Assembly: GCA_033577755.1 (NCBI GenBank)
Contig: JAVQXV010000046.1
Location: 1-18,921, forward strand
From: JANWXR01 sp033577755
GTDB lineage: Bacteria > Chloroflexota > Anaerolineae > Anaerolineales > UBA6663
Length of the DNA: 18,921 nucleotides
Direction: 5' to 3'
The notes beneath the pieces are model-generated. The model did no database searches. It had not been told where the DNA came from and saw nothing but the letters and a program-made list of their open reading frames with translations. This document shows positions 1 to 6,673 of the stretch, in pieces. Position 1 is the stretch's first letter; each line of letters starts with the position of its first letter. The position numbers were made by a program, and so were the translations under genes.

Positions 1-58
1 CCTTCGCTCTGCCTTCATTTCGCCGGCTAAAATCCTTGTTTTTTCAGGGCACTCAAAT

Positions 59-1342
59 ATGCTTCAGGAAAAAGTCTTTTGGTGGACGACAGCGGAATTT
101 CCGACAGGCGAGGCTGAGCCGCCTGGCGGTCGCTGGGATGTGGCCGTCGTCGGCGGCGGCTACACCGGCCTGGCGGCGGCGCTCTGGCTGGCGCGGCACG
201 GCGCGCGGGTGGCGGTACTGGAGACACACACCATCGGCTGGGGGGCCAGCTCGCGCAACGGCGGCCAAGTGCTCACCGGCCTAAAGCTTGGCATAGAGAC
301 GCTGTTCGCACGTTATGGCCGCGACCTGGCACGTCGCCTGTTCGCCGCTTCGCTCTCGGCCATAGATTGCGTCGAGCAGATTGTGCGCGACGAAAACATC
401 GCCTGCGGCTTTGCGCGGCGCGGCCATCTGGAGGTGGCCTGTAAGCCGGCCCACTTCGAGCACTTCCGGCGCACCGCCGAACTGCTGGCGCGGGAGTTCA
501 ATCATGTGACCCGGCTGGTGGAGGCGCGTGACCTGCACAACGAGATCGGCTCCGACGTTTACCACGGCGGCTTGGTGGACGAGGCCAGCGCCGGCGTGAA
601 CCCGGCGCAGTACGTGGCCGGGCTGGGGCGGGCAGCGCAGGCTGCCGGGGCAAAGCTGTTCGAGCGTGCGCCCGTCACGGGCATCGAGCGGCAGGCCAGG
701 GCGCGCTTTCGCCTTGTCACGGCGCGCGGCGTAATCGAAGCGGATCAGGTTTTGATCGCCACCGGCGGCCTCACGGGCCGGGCTACGCCGGCCTTGCAAC
801 GCCGGGTCGTGCCCATCGGCTCGTACATCATCGCCACCGAGCCATTGCCCGAATCTCTGGCCGGCCGGCTGCTGCCGCAGCAGCGCGTGGTCTTCGACTC
901 GAAAAACTTTCTGCACTACTTCCGCCTCTCCGCCGACCGGCGGCTGCTGTTCGGTGGGCGTGCGGCCTTTGCGCCGGAAACGCCCGACACGGTGCGCGAG
1001 AGCGCGGCCATTCTGCGGCGCGACATGGTCGCCGTCTTCCCGCAGTTGCGCGAGGCGCGCGTGGAGTACGCCTGGGGCGGCACGCTCGACTTCGCCTTTG
1101 ACCTGATGCCGCACGCCGGTCGGCATCAGGGGCTGTACTTCGCGCTCGGCTATGCCGGCCATGGCGTGGCGCTGGCCACCTACCTCGGCACGCGGATGGC
1201 GGAGACTATCTGCGGTCTCAAAGTGGACAACCCCTTTGCCGAGATTGCCTTCCCCGGCGCGCCGCTTGGCCTGTACGACGGCCGCCCCTGGTTCCTGCCC
1301 CTCGCGGAGAAGTGGTATCGTTTTCTGGATTGGGTGAGCTGA
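59..1342 (+). CDS. FAD-dependent amine/amino-acid oxidase (DAO family, PuuB-like)
   Basis: 427-residue protein starting at the ATG at 59. Residues 27-55 form the N-terminal Rossmann beta-alpha-beta unit, with GGGYTG at 32-37 (GxGxxG) and Glu55 at the end of the second strand to hold the FAD ribose. It is followed by GASSRNGGQ (62-70), typical of gamma-glutamylputrescine oxidase and glycine/D-amino-acid oxidase relatives. The C-terminal FAD motif GYAGHGVALA is also present. The family oxidises amines or amino acids with O2 or a quinone, releasing an imine and a reduced flavin. No signal peptide is seen, so it is probably cytoplasmic. The ribosome site (AGGGC just upstream) is weak. A TAAAAT at 28-33 could be a -10 box, but the window starts too close to judge. 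There is no polyamine gene beside it, so the substrate is unknown; PuuB-like is a family label only. Confidence 0.88.
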   Translation: MLQEKVFWWTTAEFPTGEAEPPGGRWDVAVVGGGYTGLAAALWLARHGARVAVLETHTIGWGASSRNGGQVLTGLKLGIETLFARYGRDLARRLFAASLSAIDCVEQIVRDENIACGFARRGHLEVACKPAHFEHFRRTAELLAREFNHVTRLVEARDLHNEIGSDVYHGGLVDEASAGVNPAQYVAGLGRAAQAAGAKLFERAPVTGIERQARARFRLVTARGVIEADQVLIATGGLTGRATPALQRRVVPIGSYIIATEPLPESLAGRLLPQQRVVFDSKNFLHYFRLSADRRLLFGGRAAFAPETPDTVRESAAILRRDMVAVFPQLREARVEYAWGGTLDFAFDLMPHAGRHQGLYFALGYAGHGVALATYLGTRMAETICGLKVDNPFAEIAFPGAPLGLYDGRPWFLPLAEKWYRFLDWVS

Positions 1343-1404
1343 CTCTGAAATACACCTTTTGTTCCAACTTCTCCCCGTCCGTTCCGTTTGTTGAAATCAT
1401 CCGA

Positions 1405-1433
1405 CAAATAACTCTCAGCAATTTGAGTATAAT
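1405..1433 (+). promoter_or_regulatory. Promoter for the Uma2-iscX-nuo operon
   Basis: A perfect TATAAT -10 box lies at 1428-1433, preceded by TTGAG. The -35 side is poor: CAAATA at 17-base spacing, or CCGACA at a too-long 21 bases. Transcription would begin near 1440, leaving about a 73-base leader before the ATG at 1513. It lies in the 170-base gap after the oxidase gene, where no terminator for that gene is visible. Confidence 0.55.
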
Positions 1434-1512
1434 TTCCGCGCTTGAGAAACGCGGTACAAATTTGCTCCCGGTTGCTGATGCAGCCGGCGTCGGGCCGGAC
1501 TTGAGGATAAGC

Positions 1513-2082
1513 ATGGCGGAGATGACGACGCCTACGCAAACGCGACGGATGACGTATGCCGAATATCGGGCACTGCCCGAGCGCATGACCAAGTGCGAGT
1601 TGGTCTATGGGGAGTTGAGGGAAGAAATGACTGGCGCGAACACCACGCATCAGCGTATCTCCCGTCGCTTGTTTGCGCAGCTCTATCCATTCGTCACTCA
1701 GCATAAGCGCGGCGAAATCTTTTATGCGCCCTATGATGTGCATTTGTCCGACGACCTGGTTTATCAGCCGGACATCCTGTTCGTCTCGGTCGAGAACCAG
1801 GCCCGGATTGGCGAGGGCGAGGTGCAAGGCCCGCCGGACCTCGTTGTTGAGATCTTGTCCGAAAGCTCAAAGCGGATTGACCGCCAGGAAAAGTTCGCCA
1901 ATTACGCCCTCTTCGGCGTCCGCGAGTATTGGCTGGTTCATCCCGACGCCGAATTGATCGAAGTTTACGTGTTGCGGAACGGTCAATATCGCCTGCTGGG
2001 TCGGTATGGGCGCGAGGAGAAGGTGCAGTCAGAAGTCCTGGCCGGACTTGAATTCCCGGCAGAGGCAGTTTTTGAGGAATGA
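1513..2082 (+). CDS. Uma2-family putative endonuclease (DUF820)
   Basis: 189 residues from the ATG at 1513, chosen because GAGGA lies six bases upstream and the family-typical opening (MTYAEYRALPE, residues 13-23) follows. The frame is open back to 1312, but that part is non-coding leader containing the promoter. The PD-(D/E)xK-like nuclease core is complete: Glu29 in CELVYGEL, His46, QPDILFV with Asp87, PPDLVVEILS with Glu113, and Lys127 in DRQEKFANY. Uma2 proteins are very abundant in Cyanobacteria and Chloroflexota; they are predicted restriction-like nucleases, often of unknown role. Its stop overlaps the iscX start (ATGA at 2079-2082), so it heads an operon of respiratory genes, an unusual position. 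The family call is firm; the biological function is unknown. Confidence 0.9.
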   Translation: MAEMTTPTQTRRMTYAEYRALPERMTKCELVYGELREEMTGANTTHQRISRRLFAQLYPFVTQHKRGEIFYAPYDVHLSDDLVYQPDILFVSVENQARIGEGEVQGPPDLVVEILSESSKRIDRQEKFANYALFGVREYWLVHPDAELIEVYVLRNGQYRLLGRYGREEKVQSEVLAGLEFPAEAVFEE

Positions 2083-2291
2083 GTGCCGAAGCCTTGTATT
2101 GGGACGCATCTTACGCCGTGGCGCGGCGGCTGATGGAGATGTATCCTGATGTGGATTTGAGCACCGTGACCCTGGGCATGATTTATAATTGGGTCGTTGC
2201 CCTCCCTGAATTCCAAGACGACCCCCAACTCGCCAACAATGAATTATTGACCGCGATTTTCCAGGAGTGGCTGGAAGAGAGGAACCCCTGA
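2079..2291 (+). CDS. iscX: Fe-S cluster assembly protein IscX (YfhJ-like)
   Basis: 70-residue acidic protein matching the length of IscX (about 66 residues) and its landmarks: Trp8, YPDVD (22-26), Trp38, Phe45 in EFQDDP (44-49), Asn54 and Trp64 in EWLEE near the C terminus. E. coli IscX binds IscS and iron and modulates Fe-S synthesis, competing with frataxin CyaY. No iscS, iscU, iscA or hscB is in this window, so iscX stands apart from an ISC operon. Its start overlaps the Uma2 stop (ATGA), and its stop overlaps the nuoB start (TGATG at 2289-2293), implying coupled translation with both neighbours. The identification rests on recalled motif similarity, which is strong for so small a protein. 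Confidence 0.85.
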   Translation: MSAEALYWDASYAVARRLMEMYPDVDLSTVTLGMIYNWVVALPEFQDDPQLANNELLTAIFQEWLEERNP

Positions 2292-2977
2292 TGAGTTCGA
2301 TTGCCCAAGAAGTCGCCAACCCTGCTGTGCCGGTGCCCGCCGAGCTTCAGAACAACGTCTTTATCACTTCGATTGACCGCATCTACAACTGGAGCCGGCG
2401 TAACTCGCTCTGGCCGATGATGTTCGGCCTGGCCTGCTGTGCCATCGAGATGATTTGCACCGCCGCTAGCCGCTATGACCTGAGCCGCTTCGGTATGGAG
2501 GTGATGCGTCCCTCGGCTCGTCAGGCGGACTTGATGATCGTCTCCGGCACGGTGACCAAGAAGATGGTGCCGCAAATTGTTCGCCTGTACAACCAGATGC
2601 CTGAGCCGAAGTACGTGATGGCCATGGGCGCCTGTGCCAGCGGCGGCGGCCCCTTCAAGGAAGGCTATAACGTCGTCTCCGGCATTGACAAGTATCTGCC
2701 GGTAGACGTGTACGTCCCCGGTTGTCCACCGACCCCGCAGGCGCTGCTCAACGGCCTCATCGCCTTGCAGAAGAAGATTGATGCGCAGTCCATCAGCCGG
2801 GTGCCGTGGTATCGCCCCGGCCCGTCCGAGCCGGTGCCGGTGCCCATCCTCGGGCCGGACATCATTGACCCGCGCCAGGCCCCGCTACTGCGCAAACTGG
2901 CGGCGGAAGCAGCGGCCAAGCGCGCCGCAGCCGCAGAGACGCCCGCCGCGCCCGGCGCGGAGGCCCAGCCGGCGTGA
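2291..2977 (+). CDS. nuoB: NADH-quinone oxidoreductase subunit B (NuoB, cluster N2)
   Basis: 228 residues from the ATG at 2291, which overlaps the iscX stop and has AGAGAGGA at 2276-2283. An in-frame start at 2267 would lie inside iscX and lacks such a site. NuoB carries cluster N2, the last Fe-S centre before quinone. All four ligands are visible: the tandem Cys49-Cys50 in FGLACCAIEM, Cys115 in MGACASGGG and Cys145 in VPGCPPTPQ. The peripheral-arm core ends near residue 170. A Pro-rich linker then leads to an Ala/Lys/Glu/Pro-rich low-complexity tail (about residues 197-228). This is a true complex I subunit rather than a hydrogenase small subunit, given the GMEVMRPSARQADLMIVSG context. nuoA, its usual upstream neighbour, is absent. 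Confidence 0.96.
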   Translation: MSSIAQEVANPAVPVPAELQNNVFITSIDRIYNWSRRNSLWPMMFGLACCAIEMICTAASRYDLSRFGMEVMRPSARQADLMIVSGTVTKKMVPQIVRLYNQMPEPKYVMAMGACASGGGPFKEGYNVVSGIDKYLPVDVYVPGCPPTPQALLNGLIALQKKIDAQSISRVPWYRPGPSEPVPVPILGPDIIDPRQAPLLRKLAAEAAAKRAAAAETPAAPGAEAQPA

Positions 2978-3007
2978 CCACACCCGCACCCCACTAAGGA
3001 AGACTTC

Positions 3008-4759
3008 ATGGCCCTTGCATCCGCTCCCTCGATCACCGAACTCAAGCTTGACCGGGAATTTCCCGGCGAGGTAACTGCCGACACGCGTAAAGGCTACAGC
3101 GGCTACATCGTTAAGCCGGAGAAGTTGGTGGAGGTCGCCACCGCCCTGCGCGACCGGTATGGCTTCAACTATCTCTCGTCTGCTACTGCGGTGGATTATC
3201 TTGAGCAGGGGCAGATGGAGATGGTTTATCACCTATACAACATTCAGGCGGGTGGGCCGGCCCTCGTGCTCAAGGCGCAGACGCCGCGCGACAACCCCGT
3301 CCTGCCCTCGCTCACGCCCGTTTTTCCCGGCGCCAACTTTCAGGAGCGAGAAGCCTGGGACTTGTACGGCATTCGCTTCACCGGCCATCCCAACCTGCGC
3401 CGCATCCTGATGTGGGAAGGCTTTTATGGCCATCCCATGCGCAAGGACTGGAAGGAAGCCTATTACGAAGAAGAGGGCAAACCCTTCGAGACGCGCTGGC
3501 CGGGCGGGCAGGTTTACCGCGCCGAGGAGCGCAACCCCTTTGGCCACAACGTGAAGTACCCGGAGGGCTTCACGCTGGAGGGCTGGACCGAGGAGGCCGA
3601 GCGCGCCGTGTACGCGGCCCTGCCCACCGGCGGCACCGGCGAAACGGTCGAAGGCATGAAGACCGACCTGATCACGGTCAACCTCGGCCCTCAGCACCCC
3701 AGCACGCACGGCGTCTTCCGCGTGGTGGTGACGCTGGACGGCGAGACCATCGTCAAGCTCGAGCCGGTGATGGGCTATCTGCACCGCAATCACGAGAAGA
3801 TCGGCGAGCGCAACACCTTCATCCAGAACATCCCCTTCACCGACCGGCTTGATTATCTCTCCTCGATGTGCAACAACTTTGGCTATGTGCTGGCGGTGGA
3901 GAAGCTGATGAACATCAAGCCGCCGGAGCGCGCGGAGTACATCCGCGTGATGATGGCCGAGCTGACGCGCATTTGCAATCACGTCTGGGCTATCGGCTTC
4001 CTGCTGAATGACCTGGGCGCGTTCTTCACACCGGCGCTCTATCTGATTAAGGAGCGCGAACTGATTTTGGACGTGTTCGAGGCAGTGGCCGGCAGCCGCA
4101 TGATGTGTAACTACATGCGCTTCGGCGGCGTAGCGCGCGATGTGCCCGACGAGCAGCTGGCGAAGATCAGGGAGCTGGTGCACGAACGCCTGCCGCGCGC
4201 CATTGACGAGATGGAGGCCTATCTCACCCACAACGAGATTGTTAAATCGCGCTGCATCGGCGTGGGCGTGCTCTCTACCGAGGACGCCATCGCCTACAGC
4301 ACTGCCGGCCCGGTGCTACGTGCCTCAGGCGTGGCCTACGACGTGCGCAAGGCCGAGCCGTACGGCATCTACGACCGCTTTGATTTCAAGTGCGCCGTGC
4401 GCTACAACGGCGATATTTACGACCGCTATCTTGTCCGTGTGGACGAGATTCGCGAAAGCCTGAAGATTCTGCAACAGTGCCTGCGCGACCTGCCCGGCGG
4501 TGAGATTCAGACCGGCAAGCCGCAGTATCAGGTGCGCGTCCCGGCGGGCGAGGCGTACGGCCGAGTCGAGAACCCGAAGGGCGAGCTGGGCTACTATATC
4601 ATCTCTACCGGCAAGGCCAACCCGTATCGCTATCACATCCGCGCCCCTTCGTTCATCAACCTGACGGCCTTCGGCAAGATGTGCGAGGGCCACAAAATCG
4701 CGGACATGGTTGGCATACTGGGCAGTATTGACATCGTGCTGGGAGAAGTGGATCGCTAA
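3008..4759 (+). CDS. nuoC/D: Fused NADH-quinone oxidoreductase subunits C and D (NuoCD)
   Basis: 583 residues, start ATG 3008 with AAGGA at 2996-3000. Residues 1 to about 170 are the NuoC (30-kDa) domain with the signature REAWDLYGIRFTGHP (115-129) and the MRKDW end (144-148). A linker of about 45 residues follows, then the NuoD (49-kDa) domain from about Met217. GPQHPSTHG (227-235) supplies His230 and His234, and TDRLDY ends in Tyr283. The His-to-Tyr spacing of 49 equals that of E. coli NuoCD His228 and Tyr277, which line the ubiquinone site. Fusion of C and D occurs in enterobacteria, but many bacteria keep two genes. No stop, frameshift or good internal ribosome site separates the halves, so one polypeptide is expected. 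Confidence 0.95.
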   Translation: MALASAPSITELKLDREFPGEVTADTRKGYSGYIVKPEKLVEVATALRDRYGFNYLSSATAVDYLEQGQMEMVYHLYNIQAGGPALVLKAQTPRDNPVLPSLTPVFPGANFQEREAWDLYGIRFTGHPNLRRILMWEGFYGHPMRKDWKEAYYEEEGKPFETRWPGGQVYRAEERNPFGHNVKYPEGFTLEGWTEEAERAVYAALPTGGTGETVEGMKTDLITVNLGPQHPSTHGVFRVVVTLDGETIVKLEPVMGYLHRNHEKIGERNTFIQNIPFTDRLDYLSSMCNNFGYVLAVEKLMNIKPPERAEYIRVMMAELTRICNHVWAIGFLLNDLGAFFTPALYLIKERELILDVFEAVAGSRMMCNYMRFGGVARDVPDEQLAKIRELVHERLPRAIDEMEAYLTHNEIVKSRCIGVGVLSTEDAIAYSTAGPVLRASGVAYDVRKAEPYGIYDRFDFKCAVRYNGDIYDRYLVRVDEIRESLKILQQCLRDLPGGEIQTGKPQYQVRVPAGEAYGRVENPKGELGYYIISTGKANPYRYHIRAPSFINLTAFGKMCEGHKIADMVGILGSIDIVLGEVDR

Positions 4760-4768
4760 ACAGCTTTC

Positions 4769-4819
4769 CCGGCTTTCCCTGCTTTACCCTTTTCCCCCGG
4801 AGAACGTAAGGAAAGCCGG
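4769..4819 (+). promoter_or_regulatory. Inverted repeat between nuoCD and nuoI
   Basis: CCGGCTTTCC at 4769-4778 is the exact reverse complement of GGAAAGCCGG at 4810-4819, a 10-base-pair stem with a 31-base pyrimidine-rich loop. It fills the 79-base gap between the nuoCD stop and the nuoI start and ends six bases before the nuoI ribosome site (AAGGA, 4825-4829). No T-run follows, so it is not a terminator. An mRNA-stability, processing or translation-control hairpin is plausible but unproven. Confidence 0.5.
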
Positions 4820-4838
4820 AGACGAAGGAAACTACGCT

Positions 4839-5543
4839 ATGTACGGAATGGGCATTCTGCGTGGCCTGGGCATCGTCTTCAAACACTTCGTGGACTCGTA
4901 CCTGGACGACCTTCGCTGGTTGGGCAACCGCTACTACAACCCGGAAGCGCTCAAGGTGCGCCAGGGACCGAAGGCGCAGGGCATCTTCACCGTTCAGTAT
5001 CCGGAGGAAAGGCTCCCCACACCGGAGGAGTTCCGCTTCATCCCCTTCCTGATCTATGAAGAGAAGGATGGCAAGAAGGAATACCGCTGCACTTCCTGTG
5101 GCATCTGCGCCAAGGTCTGCCCGCCGCAGTGCATCTGGATCGAACGCTCAAACGACCCCAAGACGGGCCGCCCCATCCCCGACCCGAAGAACTTTTACAT
5201 TGACATTGACATCTGCATGAACTGCGGCTTCTGCGCCGAGTTCTGCCCCTTCGACGCCATCAAGATGGATCACGACTTCGAGCTGGCGTCCTACGACCGC
5301 ATCTCGGCGCACATCTTCGATAAGGAGAGGCTGGGCAAGCCGGTGAGCTACTACGCCAGCATCCGCCCGACGAACTACGCGCGCGAGGAAAAGGCCCGCG
5401 CCGAGGAAGAAGCGAAGAAGGCGGCTAAGGCGGCGGCCAAGCCGGCGGCAGAGAAGGCGGCAACCGGTGCCGCGGCCCGGCCCGCCCCGGCGGCGAAGGC
5501 TGCGCCCGCCGAGAAGAAGGACGACGCACCGAAGAGCGAGTAA
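4839..5543 (+). CDS. nuoI: NADH-quinone oxidoreductase subunit I (NuoI, clusters N6a/N6b)
   Basis: 234 residues from the ATG at 4839, with AAGGA at 4825-4829. The frame is open further back to 4710, but that overlaps nuoCD and the hairpin. Two ferredoxin-type [4Fe-4S] motifs are intact: Cys84, 87, 90, 94 (CTSCGICAKVCP) and Cys126, 129, 132, 136 (CMNCGFCAEFCP), the wire that brings electrons to NuoB. The first 20 residues form an amphipathic membrane-facing segment as in other NuoI proteins. The C terminus (about 183-234) is a low-complexity Ala/Lys/Glu/Pro tail echoing that of NuoB. nuoH, usually next to nuoI, is missing. This is the last gene of the operon; a terminator follows within 30 bases. 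Confidence 0.95.
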   Translation: MYGMGILRGLGIVFKHFVDSYLDDLRWLGNRYYNPEALKVRQGPKAQGIFTVQYPEERLPTPEEFRFIPFLIYEEKDGKKEYRCTSCGICAKVCPPQCIWIERSNDPKTGRPIPDPKNFYIDIDICMNCGFCAEFCPFDAIKMDHDFELASYDRISAHIFDKERLGKPVSYYASIRPTNYAREEKARAEEEAKKAAKAAAKPAAEKAATGAAARPAPAAKAAPAEKKDDAPKSE

Positions 5544-5569
5544 GGCAGCAGTGGATCGGCATCCGACAG

Positions 5570-5606
5570 CGTGGAGCGTGTTGCAAGATACGCTCCGCGT
5601 TTTTTT
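5570..5606 (+). terminator. Rho-independent terminator after nuoI
   Basis: The arms CGTGGAGCGT (5570-5579) and ACGCTCCGCG (5590-5599) pair over 10 positions with a single G-T wobble around a 10-base loop, followed directly by seven T residues (5600-5606). This is a textbook intrinsic terminator and separates the nuo operon from mrp. Confidence 0.88.
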
Positions 5607-5670
5607 CTTGCTGCTTGTGATAGACTTGGCGCTGAAGATTGAAATCACAGTTTGAGAAGTGAATTTTGCC

Positions 5671-6504
5671 ATGTTCGCTCAACGCGGCATCCCCCAACCC
5701 CAAATGCGAATGCCTGCCCAATACGTCATCGCCATCGCTTCGGGCAAAGGCGGCGTCGGCAAGACCACCGTCGCGGTGAACATCGCCGTCGCTCTGGCGC
5801 AATCCGGCGCGAAGGTCGGCCTGCTCGACGCCGACATTTACGGCCCCAACACGCCGATGATGCTGGGCGCGAACGCCTATAAGCCCGCCGCCGTCAACGG
5901 CCGGCTGACGCCGGCGCGCGTGCATGGCATCGAACTGTTCAGCATGGGCTTCATCGTCAGGCCGGAGCAGGCCATCATCTGGCGCGGGCCGATGCTCGAT
6001 AAGGCCATCCGCCAGTTCCTCACCGACGTGGCCTGGGGCGAGCTGGATTACCTGCTGATTGACATGCCGCCCGGCACCGGCGACGCGCAGCTCACCGTCT
6101 CACAGGCGTTCACCCTCACCGGAGCCGTCATCGTCACGCTACCGCAGGCCGTCTCGCAGGCCGATGCGCGCCGCGGCCTGGAAGGCTTCCGTCAGATGGA
6201 AGTGCCCATCCTCGGCATCATCGAGAACATGAGCTACCTGCTCCTGCCGGACGGGGGGAAGCTGGATGTGTTCGGGCAAGGCGGGGGCCGCGCGCTGGCC
6301 GAGGCCGCCGGCGCGCCCTTCCTCGGTGAAATCCCGCTTGACCCGCAGGTACGCGTCGGCAGCGACGGCGGCACGCCGGTCGTCGTCAGTCATCCCGACT
6401 CGGCTGTCGCCCGCGCGTTCCGGGCTTTGGCAGAGGCCATCGCGGCCAAAGCCGCCGAGCAGGGCGCAACCGGCCAGAACTTTATCCCCATCACCGAAAT
6501 CTGA
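5671..6504 (+). CDS. mrp: Mrp/NBP35-family P-loop ATPase without cysteines
   Basis: 277 residues from the ATG at 5671; a GTG at 5659 is in frame but has poorer spacing to GAGAA. Deviant Walker A GKGGVGKT is at 25-32, DADIYGPN at 53-60, DMPPGTGD at 131-138 and GEIPLDP at 219-225, all standard for Mrp/ApbC/Ind1. Relatives carry and transfer [4Fe-4S] clusters; mitochondrial Ind1 serves complex I. The CPxC motif that should follow ENMSY (185-189) is replaced by LLLPDGG (190-196), and there is no cysteine anywhere in the protein. The N-terminal MIP18/DUF59 domain found in many bacterial Mrp proteins is also absent. The ATPase fold is therefore clear, but Cys-ligated cluster carriage is impossible for this chain alone. 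No convincing promoter was found between the nuoI terminator and this gene. Confidence 0.9.
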   Translation: MFAQRGIPQPQMRMPAQYVIAIASGKGGVGKTTVAVNIAVALAQSGAKVGLLDADIYGPNTPMMLGANAYKPAAVNGRLTPARVHGIELFSMGFIVRPEQAIIWRGPMLDKAIRQFLTDVAWGELDYLLIDMPPGTGDAQLTVSQAFTLTGAVIVTLPQAVSQADARRGLEGFRQMEVPILGIIENMSYLLLPDGGKLDVFGQGGGRALAEAAGAPFLGEIPLDPQVRVGSDGGTPVVVSHPDSAVARAFRALAEAIAAKAAEQGATGQNFIPITEI

Positions 6505-6533
6505 GCCGGCTGCAATTCAGGGCAAGTGGCAGA

Positions 6534-6547
6534 CGATACCGGTATCG
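6534..6547. promoter_or_regulatory. 14-base perfect palindrome upstream of the PSP1 gene
   Basis: CGATACCGGTATCG is perfectly self-complementary. It lies 29 bases after the mrp stop and about 50 bases upstream of the -35 box at 6597. It has no T-tract, so a protein-binding site is more likely than a terminator. The factor is unknown. Confidence 0.35.
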
Positions 6548-6596
6548 GCGATAAGGGGACGTGTTCTCGGATAGCTGCCCGCGTCGGCGCTGCATG

Positions 6597-6625
6597 TTGC
6601 AACCTTGCTTTCCCTCGTCTATGAT
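6597..6625 (+). promoter_or_regulatory. Sigma-70-like promoter for the PSP1 gene
   Basis: TTGCAA at 6597-6602 and TATGAT at 6620-6625 are separated by exactly 17 bases and match the consensus at four and five of six positions. Initiation near 6632 would give a leader of about 40 bases before the start codon. Confidence 0.55.
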
Positions 6626-6673
6626 TGCCGGCATATTGTGTAAAAAAGACGGTGCCGGAACTCGGCCTGGTAG

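Noticed and set aside
281..1162. 293-residue minus-strand open frame
   Set aside because: Shadow of the FAD oxidase gene, with no domain resemblance.
1312..1512. In-frame N-terminal extension of the Uma2 gene
   Set aside because: It overlaps the oxidase gene and the TATAAT promoter box; the GAGGA-supported ATG at 1513 fits the family start.
3233..4231. 332-residue open frame on the minus strand
   Set aside because: It lies wholly opposite nuoCD, whose conserved motifs are certain, and its His/Leu/Val-rich translation matches no family; it is a GC-codon shadow.
5607..5670. Promoter for mrp
   Set aside because: TTG-starting hexamers are present but none has a plausible -10 box at 16-18 bases; left uncalled although a promoter must exist or read-through occurs.
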